A stretch of DNA of 64,000 nucleotides, taken from an uncultured Ectothiorhodospiraceae bacterium. GTDB taxonomy: Bacteria; Pseudomonadota; Gammaproteobacteria; UBA6429; Thiohalophilaceae. The position numbers were made by a program, and so were the translations under genes. The first letter of the stretch is position 1. Each line of letters opens with the position of its first letter. Under the pieces are notes generated by a model, which worked only from the letters and a program-made list of their open reading frames with translations, had not been told where the DNA came from and made no database searches. Of this stretch, positions 58,476 through 64,000 are shown in pieces. Location of the stretch: assembly GCA_947259575.1 (NCBI GenBank), contig CAMYMU010000029.1, forward strand, positions 62,001 to 126,000, read 5' to 3'.

Positions 58476-58478
58476 CGT

Positions 58479-59159
58479 TTAACGGCTGTGATAGACCACG
58501 ATATCCATACCGCTTGCTTCGATCATACCGTCTTCGGCCATCGATTTGAGAATGCGGCCAACGGTTTCACGTGAACAACCAGCCATTCGACCAAGCTCCT
58601 GACGTGAGATATGCAGCTGTGTTCCTTCAGGATGTGACATTGCCTCGGGTTCACGGCAAAGGTCCAGCAGGATGCGTGCAACACGCCCAGAGACATCCAT
58701 ATGTGCGAGTTGGGTGACACGTCTTGTCGTTTTCAATAGTCGCTGGGCTAACTGTAAGCCAATAGCGGTTAAGATGTCTGATTGGTAATCTTTAAGTTTG
58801 TTGGAAAATAATTGCTCTAGCTTCTGGTATTTTATTCCAGCCAATTCACAGGGAGTGCGAGCGCGTACTCTGGCGACGCGGTGTTTTACCTGATAGAACA
58901 TGCCTATCTCACCAATGAAGTCTCCGGCATTCAGGTATGTCAGGACAACCTCATTTTCATTCTCGTCAAGTACCGTGACTTTCACGGATCCCTTAATTAA
59001 ATAATAGAGTGTCTCCGCAGTCTCACCAGTTTTGATGATAATGCCTTTTTTCGGGAATTGGAGAATCTCACAATGACGCAATAATTCATCTATCGCTTCT
59101 AGGTTGATAGATTTTGCCGCATCCGGTTCAACAACGTCATTATCGTAAATTAGTGGCAT
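58479..59159 (-). CDS. Vfr/CRP-like cyclic-nucleotide-responsive regulator
   Basis: 226-residue CRP/FNR-family regulator close to Pseudomonas Vfr and E. coli CRP. The nucleotide-binding domain has GEIGMFYQVKHRVARVRARTPCELA: Gly-Glu (83-84) and Arg94 match cAMP-contacting residues, but CRP's Ser83 equivalent is Val95. The C-helix has KTTRRV (T144-T145). The helix-turn-helix (183-210) HISRQELGRMAGCSRETVGRIL has the CRP recognition helix SRETVGRIL. It converges on the PhnD-like gene three bases away. A motif copy lies 125-141 bp upstream, suggesting autoregulation. Confidence 0.88.
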   Translation of the reverse strand: MPLIYDNDVVEPDAAKSINLEAIDELLRHCEILQFPKKGIIIKTGETAETLYYLIKGSVKVTVLDENENEVVLTYLNAGDFIGEIGMFYQVKHRVARVRARTPCELAGIKYQKLEQLFSNKLKDYQSDILTAIGLQLAQRLLKTTRRVTQLAHMDVSGRVARILLDLCREPEAMSHPEGTQLHISRQELGRMAGCSRETVGRILKSMAEDGMIEASGMDIVVYHSR

Positions 59160-59283
59160 AAGCTCTCTTTTGTCGTAGTGCTATTAGTATAATCGGCACA
59201 AAAACTATGGAATTAAGCTTTTACTTTATAATAACTTTGAAAAATGGAATAGCTCGTTGATTTAACGAAGATTGCACAAGCAT

Positions 59284-59300
59284 TGTGACAATTATTTACA
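59284..59300. promoter_or_regulatory. TGTGA-N7-TYACA motif, copy B (upstream of the Vfr-like gene)
   Basis: TGTGACAATTATTTACA, centred about 133 bp before the Vfr-like start. A possible -10 (TATACT on the minus strand, around 59186-59191) is about 100 bp from it. The 226-bp gap between the Vfr-like gene and the HDOD gene has no other clear feature. Confidence 0.5.
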
Positions 59301-59385
59301 AATAGTTGAAGCATCTTTTTGCCGAGATCTGGATGCTATATAGTCAATTTTTAACTTTGTGGGAGATATATGACTAATTAGTGCG

Positions 59386-60225
59386 CTAAGTAGCTCGTGG
59401 TAGGTAGTAGCTTGAAAGCTCAGCGGCTTTTTCAAAGTGACTTTGCACAAGCTCGGCAACCAGTCCGACAGGTTGCTTCATCCAGTTCGCTAATGATTGC
59501 AAACCTTGTAGAGAATAATTATTGTTACCAAATTCCATGATGACAGCATGACTTTGAGAAAGACATTGAACATATGGATCATGAATATTGGGTTCCAATA
59601 GCGCCATCCGTAGAATTGGGCTGAGTTGCCAGCGTGTGGCCAGGCCTATAGTGAGCTCGTCGAATGTCACACCCAGTAACTCTTGTTGGGCTTCTTCACT
59701 GGGCAAGTTGATACTCATGTCCTCAAGTTGTGTTGCGATGTCATCCCCCGAAGCCCCTGTCAGACTCCAGAAGGCAATTTCGCCAAAATTATAAAATAGA
59801 CCCGCGATAAATAAATCATCGGGACGGTGTAGCTTCAGTGTTTTTGCAATTGCCGTAGATAACAAAGCCGTTTGTAAAGAACACATCATTAGCCTTTTAA
59901 TATGGCACATGGTGTTGTTGTTCACTAATGAATCAACGATGGAAACCGTAAGACTAATAGCAAGAATCTTATCAAAACCCACCAGCAAAACAGCCTGTCG
60001 AATATCCTTAATAGGGGCTGTTGTGCGATTGTAGTAAAGGCAGTTTGCAATACGGATGACCCGTGACGCAAAGGCCGGATCCTTCATGATTGTGTCAGCA
60101 AGATCTTTACATGTTGCCTGTTCGTCATTGCATATATTGAGTATAGACTGCACGGTCGTTTTCATAACAGGGACGGATTGCTCGCATATATAGCTTATCC
60201 ACAAGTCAAGGTTTTTTGCAGCCAT
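59386..60225 (-). CDS. HDOD-domain protein
   Basis: 279 residues consisting of a single HDOD domain (about 15-215), the non-catalytic relative of HD phosphohydrolases: VQSILNICNDEQATCKDLADTIMKDPAFASRVIRIANCLYYN, DIRQAVLLVGFDKILAISLTVS, HRPDDLFIAGLFYNFGEI. The catalytic His-Asp of HD enzymes is not evident. Such proteins act in motility and stress signalling, for example as c-di-GMP-independent regulators. It is divergent from nothing close and has motif copy C upstream. Confidence 0.85.
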   Translation of the reverse strand: MAAKNLDLWISYICEQSVPVMKTTVQSILNICNDEQATCKDLADTIMKDPAFASRVIRIANCLYYNRTTAPIKDIRQAVLLVGFDKILAISLTVSIVDSLVNNNTMCHIKRLMMCSLQTALLSTAIAKTLKLHRPDDLFIAGLFYNFGEIAFWSLTGASGDDIATQLEDMSINLPSEEAQQELLGVTFDELTIGLATRWQLSPILRMALLEPNIHDPYVQCLSQSHAVIMEFGNNNYSLQGLQSLANWMKQPVGLVAELVQSHFEKAAELSSYYLPRAT

Positions 60226-60351
60226 AATTCATGTCCATTAATGCATAAAAAATGTAATTGTATAAAAACATTAATTCATCTAGGCATTAATAACCAACAC
60301 CAAAATGTGAAGTTCATCGCAAAAAAAATGCTAAGAGATTGACGTGCCCGG

Positions 60352-60368
60352 TGTGACAGTTGTTTACA
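60352..60368. promoter_or_regulatory. TGTGA-N7-TYACA motif, copy C (upstream of the HDOD gene)
   Basis: TGTGACAGTTGTTTACA, centred about 135 bp before the HDOD start, nearly the same distance as copy B from the Vfr-like start. A possible -10 TATACA (minus strand, 60259-60264) is about 98 bp from it. An isolated TGTGA half-site occurs at about 60306. Confidence 0.5.
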
Positions 60369-60411
60369 TTTAGTTTAATTGTACAGTGTCAGACAAAAGC
60401 AACGTGAGAGA

Positions 60412-61761
60412 TCAAAAGATCAGGGAATAACCAAGACCAGCACTGGCACAGGCAGCAATGACAGGGATTATTCCTATCTTAAATCTAAACAGTGCTGCTA
60501 AAGCAAGAATACCTAGCAATGCAGAAAACCATTCAAAGTCTCCACCCAGGCCTTGAGGCCAAAGTACATGATCGGTAAAGTACACCGCCAGATTAATGAT
60601 GACACCCACAACCGCGGCGGTTATGCCCGTTAGTGGTGCAGTGAATTTAATATCATGTCGGGTTGCTTCGACTGCGGGCCCACCGATAAGAATAAACAGA
60701 AATGAAGGTAAAAAAGTAAACAAGGTTGCGATACTTGCACCAGCGATACCAGCAACAAGATGCATGTCGGTGCCAAAGATCTCTTTGCTCCAACCACCGA
60801 CGAAACCGACAAAGGCTACGATCATGATCAGTGGTCCCGGGGTGGTTTCGCCTAATGCCAGACCATCAATCATTTGTGCAGAGGTTAACCAGGCATATTG
60901 TTCAACACCACCTTGATGTACATATGGCAAGACAGCATAAGCACCACCAAAGGTAACGAGTGCTGCCTTGGTAAAGAACCAGCTCATTTGTGTGAGTGTG
61001 CCTTCCCAGCCATAGTTTAGAAACAGGACAAGCATTGCGGCTGTCCAAATCGACAAACCGACGCCGGCAAACAGGATGAGTCGACTCCATTTAAATTTCG
61101 TATGACCGGGTGGTGGAGTATCATCATCGATTATCGCAGGGCCGTAAGAATTCTTTGCATCCGAATGATGACTGCCGGCTGTAAACTTGTTTGGTGCATA
61201 ACGTGAACCGATGTAACCAATTATACCTGCTGCGAGTACAACATAGGGAAACATAATTTCAAAGTGGTAGACCGCGATAAAGGCGAGTACTGCCATAATA
61301 CGAAGAAGGTTATTGTTAAGCGCCTTAGATCCAATGCGGTAGGCAGCAAAAACAATAATGGCCGTTACCGCTGGTTTGATGCCATACAAAATACCCTCGG
61401 CAATGGGGTGTGAACCAAAGGTTAGATATAACCATGCAAGTGTAACGAGAATAAAGAGGGAAGGCAGAACGAACAAGACCCCGGCAATAATGCCACCCCA
61501 AATACCATGCATCAACCAGCCGATATAGGTGGCCAATTGCTGGGCCTCAGGCCCAGGTAACACCATGGTGTAATTAAGCGCGTGTAAAAAACGTCGTTCA
61601 GAAATCCATCGGCGTTTCTCGACTAACTCCTGATGCATCATGTTGATTTGACCGGCGGGACCGCCAAAGCTAATGAATCCAAGTTTTAGCCAGTAACTAA
61701 ATGCCTCCCAGAATGAAACAGGATCAGGTCTTTGTAGTTGTTCTTCGGTAATATCAGTCAT
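60412..61761 (-). CDS. chrA: ChrA-family chromate/anion transporter, second copy
   Basis: Full-length two-domain CHR-family transporter of 449 residues, paralogous to 43249-44526. First half opens SFWEAFSYWLKLGFISFGGPAGQINMMHQELV with LPGPEAQQLATYIGWLMHG; second half WFFTKAALVTFGGAYAVLPYVHQGGV with GETTPGPLIMIVAFVGFVGGW. It is likely to export chromate or a related oxyanion. No regulator (ChrB) is adjacent. Its stop is 187 bp from the divergent HDOD start region; the gap upstream (61762-62053) shows no gene. Confidence 0.88.
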   Translation of the reverse strand: MTDITEEQLQRPDPVSFWEAFSYWLKLGFISFGGPAGQINMMHQELVEKRRWISERRFLHALNYTMVLPGPEAQQLATYIGWLMHGIWGGIIAGVLFVLPSLFILVTLAWLYLTFGSHPIAEGILYGIKPAVTAIIVFAAYRIGSKALNNNLLRIMAVLAFIAVYHFEIMFPYVVLAAGIIGYIGSRYAPNKFTAGSHHSDAKNSYGPAIIDDDTPPPGHTKFKWSRLILFAGVGLSIWTAAMLVLFLNYGWEGTLTQMSWFFTKAALVTFGGAYAVLPYVHQGGVEQYAWLTSAQMIDGLALGETTPGPLIMIVAFVGFVGGWSKEIFGTDMHLVAGIAGASIATLFTFLPSFLFILIGGPAVEATRHDIKFTAPLTGITAAVVGVIINLAVYFTDHVLWPQGLGGDFEWFSALLGILALAALFRFKIGIIPVIAACASAGLGYSLIF

Positions 61762-62053
61762 GATTGATTGTTATTATTATGTGAAGAGTCTGACTAAGAT
61801 TATTGTTTTATTCTGGGTTTAGCAAGATTATTCTGTTAGGAACAATATATTCGCCATATCAGCAATAGGGATGTGCCGATCCATTGGGTATTCGATAACG
61901 GAAACCTGGTTTGGATTAGAAAACTGTTTTATAAACGGTTCAAATAGTTTCCCGTACCATCAAGGCCCGGTAGTAACACCAGGTGGTAACTCGAATGTCC
62001 CCCCTCATTTGACATTAACTATTTCCAATTTGAAAAGCTATTTTATTGAACAC
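61762..62053. other. Intergenic region without recognised features
   Basis: About 290 bases between the second chrA start and the stop of the Kef-like gene, AT-rich, containing short tracts such as CCCAGG- and CCTGG-like words but no supported gene, terminator or motif copy. The promoter of chrA should lie here. Confidence 0.4.
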
Positions 62054-63703
62054 TTAATCATGTTCAATTTGTGCAAAATATTTTTCTCTAAAGTTAGTGA
62101 TAATCTTTTTTATTTTAGTCTCATTTAAACCAACGTTAGTTAATACGATATTAGCCAATTCCAGACTGGCCTCAACGTTTTCGGAGATAACTGCGGTTGC
62201 CCCCAGTTTTCTCAGTTTCCGGCAATGACTTATACGTTGCCCTCGTACATAGATAATAATGTCTGGGTAACTTTTTCTTAGCGTTTCGACCACTTGCTCA
62301 GTTGCATCGGGATCATTCAAGGTCACAATGATGATCTCCGAGTTACTGGCGCCCGCAGACTTTAGTAACTCGGGGTTGCGTACATCACCATTGAAAACGG
62401 GATAACCCTTAGCTCGTTCTATTTCGACAATATTATTATCTACATCCAGGGCAACAAACGGCATTTTTGCGATAGAAAGGATTTCACCAATCCGTCGGCC
62501 AACACGGCCAAAACCAGCGATAACTATTGGTGCCGAAACTGGGGGTTCTTCATTTTTTGATTTAGTCGACCTTGTCTTTGCTACAAGCCGATGGGCAAAA
62601 TAGGCGAGAAAAGGGGTGGCCAACATACTTAGCAAGACGACTAACAGAAGTTGTTGATAAACAGTCTCTACTATCAGCTCTGATTGGAAGGACAGGGAAA
62701 ATATAACCAGGGCAAATTCACCACTTTGGGCAAGTAAAAGGGCGACAGCGATGCTGTGTTTAAGTTTGCGCGTGAATACATAAGTAATGGGGAAAAGCAC
62801 AAAGGCTTTTACCGCGATAAGCAGGCAAACAAGGCCGATAAAAAAGATTGGGCTCTCGAGTAGCAGATTGAGGTTTAACGACATTCCCATGGACATAAAA
62901 AACAGTCCTAGCAGCAGACCACGAAATGGCTGGATCTCAGCCATGATTTGATGTTTATACGATGAATCTGAAATGAGCAAGCCAGCCAGGAATGCGCCCA
63001 TCGCCATTGATAGACCGGCATGTTCGGTAATTAATGCCGTGCCGAGCACCACGAGAACTGCGGACGCGGTAAAGATTTCAGGACTACCCGAAAGCGCGAT
63101 ACGGTGTAATATCGGATGTAATAAATAGCGCCCAATTAAAACAACAAGACCAAGTAATAGTATTGTTTCCGCAAACGCGATACCAATATCTTCACCAATG
63201 CTCAACTCAGGCATGGCTACTAAGGGTACGAGTACTAGCAGTGGTACTACCGCAAGATCCTGTAATAACAATATTGAGAATGATGTTCGGCCGAACATCG
63301 ATGTAAGTAGTTTTTTTTCAGAGAGTATTTGTAGCACAAATGCTGTTGATGAGAGTGCCAATGCCGGGCCAACCAGAATAGCTACCTGCAATGGGATTGC
63401 GAAAACAAAATGTGCTACGCCACCAATCAATAAACTGGTAAATACTAATTGCAGTGTACCCAGACCAAATACGAGGCGACGCATCTGCCAGAGTCGAGAA
63501 GGCTTGAGTTCAATACCAATGACAAAAAGAAGAAACACGACTCCGATCTCTGCCAGGTGTCTGATATCACTAATATTGTCAATTAAACCTAAGCCATAGG
63601 GACCAACTACCACACCCGCGATCAGAAAGCCGGGGACTGCACCGAGTCTAATCGCTTGAAAGAAAGGAACAGCAATGACCGAAGCAAGTAAGGAGTGAAA
63701 CAA
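62054..63703 (-). CDS. Kef-type K+/H+ antiporter with TrkA-N domain
   Basis: CPA2 antiporter of about 549 residues: membrane part with GAVPGFLIAGVVVGPYGLG, VVFLLFVIGIELKPSRLW, ALALSSTAFVLQIL and LLLQDLAVVPLLVL, then a cytoplasmic TrkA-N (RCK) Rossmann domain from about 395 (IVIAGFGRVGRRIGEIL). Resembles KefB/KefC/YbaL. The start is uncertain: the first usable start in frame is a TTG at 63703 without a Shine-Dalgarno, leaving the first membrane helix a few residues short. A non-standard CTG eight codons upstream would restore it. Confidence 0.82.
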   Translation of the reverse strand: MFHSLLASVIAVPFFQAIRLGAVPGFLIAGVVVGPYGLGLIDNISDIRHLAEIGVVFLLFVIGIELKPSRLWQMRRLVFGLGTLQLVFTSLLIGGVAHFVFAIPLQVAILVGPALALSSTAFVLQILSEKKLLTSMFGRTSFSILLLQDLAVVPLLVLVPLVAMPELSIGEDIGIAFAETILLLGLVVLIGRYLLHPILHRIALSGSPEIFTASAVLVVLGTALITEHAGLSMAMGAFLAGLLISDSSYKHQIMAEIQPFRGLLLGLFFMSMGMSLNLNLLLESPIFFIGLVCLLIAVKAFVLFPITYVFTRKLKHSIAVALLLAQSGEFALVIFSLSFQSELIVETVYQQLLLVVLLSMLATPFLAYFAHRLVAKTRSTKSKNEEPPVSAPIVIAGFGRVGRRIGEILSIAKMPFVALDVDNNIVEIERAKGYPVFNGDVRNPELLKSAGASNSEIIIVTLNDPDATEQVVETLRKSYPDIIIYVRGQRISHCRKLRKLGATAVISENVEASLELANIVLTNVGLNETKIKKIITNFREKYFAQIEHD

Positions 63704-63819
63704 TACTTTATATAATATTAGCAGCTAAAATAGCCGATCCCTAATAGGTAATGGGCCTGGAAGCCCGACCAACATATCATAAAAACTTACTAAAGTTGTT
63801 TGGGAAACAGTATGAGTAG

Positions 63820-64000
63820 TTAGTTCCAGCCACTGTTCTCTTTTTGGGCGAGGGCGATCCATTCTTTATGTAATGAATTGTAGTGTCGGCCCGATATTTT
63901 TGAACGGTGAATGATCTTTTCAAACATCTCATTGGCCTTATCATTTTCGCCAACGCTTTTGAGTAGTTTGCCATAACGGTATGTGGCTTCTGGTCCAGGG
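63820..64000 (-). CDS. C-terminal end of a TPR-like protein (partial)
   Basis: Open frame running off the end of the window with its stop (TAA) at 63820-63822. The readable 59 residues include TYRYGKLLKSVGENDKANEMFEKIIHRSKISGRHY, a tetratricopeptide-like helix pair, followed by SLHKEWIALAQKENSGWN at the C-terminus. The rest of the protein and its start lie beyond 64000. Function cannot be assigned. It is upstream of, and on the same strand as, the Kef-type gene, with a GGGC/GCCC hairpin (63752-63767) in the gap. Confidence 0.6.
   Translation of the reverse strand, partial: PGPEATYRYGKLLKSVGENDKANEMFEKIIHRSKISGRHYNSLHKEWIALAQKENSGWN

Noticed and set aside
60241-60411. The AT-rich gap near 60.3 kb as an origin or attachment site.
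   Set aside because: No direct repeats, DnaA boxes or integrase gene are visible; apart from motif copy C it looks like a promoter region.

Overview
The window reads as chromosomal DNA of a gammaproteobacterium, and I cannot name the genus. The support is gene order and protein type. It shows purM-purN-DUF3108, DUF2066/CDP-alcohol transferase/PerM/Hda, arsC-wrbA-DUF2069, ilvBNC-psd-like-pssA-leuA, the Aas/LplT phospholipid repair pair, and an OMPLA phospholipase, which implies an outer membrane. A Vfr/CRP-like regulator sits beside a Pil-Chp-type chemosensory cluster. I saw no rRNA, tRNA, CRISPR array, insertion sequence or prophage gene. By eye leuA and the tetR gene are richer in G+C than the 45-60 kb stretch, which is clearly AT-rich.

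Layout. 1-9 kb: housekeeping genes (Mrp/ApbC tail, dcd, purN/purM, a four-gene envelope and replication-control operon ending in hda, then the arsC-wrbA-DUF2069 operon). 9-17 kb: two small lipoproteins, two periplasmic thioredoxin-fold proteins, a TolC/membrane-fusion pair with no pump, acylphosphatase, lytic transglycosylase, proS and a DUF4124/MIF-like group. 17-25 kb: branched-chain amino acid synthesis (ilvB, ilvN, ilvC, leuA) with phospholipid genes in between. Both ilvB and leuA are preceded by short ORFs ending in branched-chain codons, i.e. probable attenuation leaders. 25-29 kb: udg, rimI, an IMPase-like phosphatase and prfC. 28.7-38.5 kb: a TetR regulator with two operator-like palindromes, followed by aas, lplT, a twin-arginine amidohydrolase, DUF2339, DUF3999 and DUF2970. 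38.5-45.2 kb: membrane proteins, OMPLA, a cation exporter and antiporter pair, then a sulfotransferase-ChrA-cysC group.

45.2-60.4 kb is the most interesting part. It holds a PilZ-like protein, two roadblock-type proteins, a small GTPase and an unrecognised regulator. These are followed by a six-gene operon of PilG/PilH-like receivers, CheW, MCP, a large ChpA-like hybrid CheA and a PhnD-like periplasmic binding protein. A Vfr-like CRP protein and an HDOD protein complete it. No pilus structural genes, CheR or CheB are present. Four copies of a 17-bp palindrome-like motif, TGTGA-N7-TYACA, lie in the four main intergenic gaps of this island and link its transcription units into a candidate local regulon.

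60.4-64 kb: a second ChrA-type transporter, a Kef-type potassium/proton antiporter and the C-terminal end of a TPR-like protein that runs off the window.
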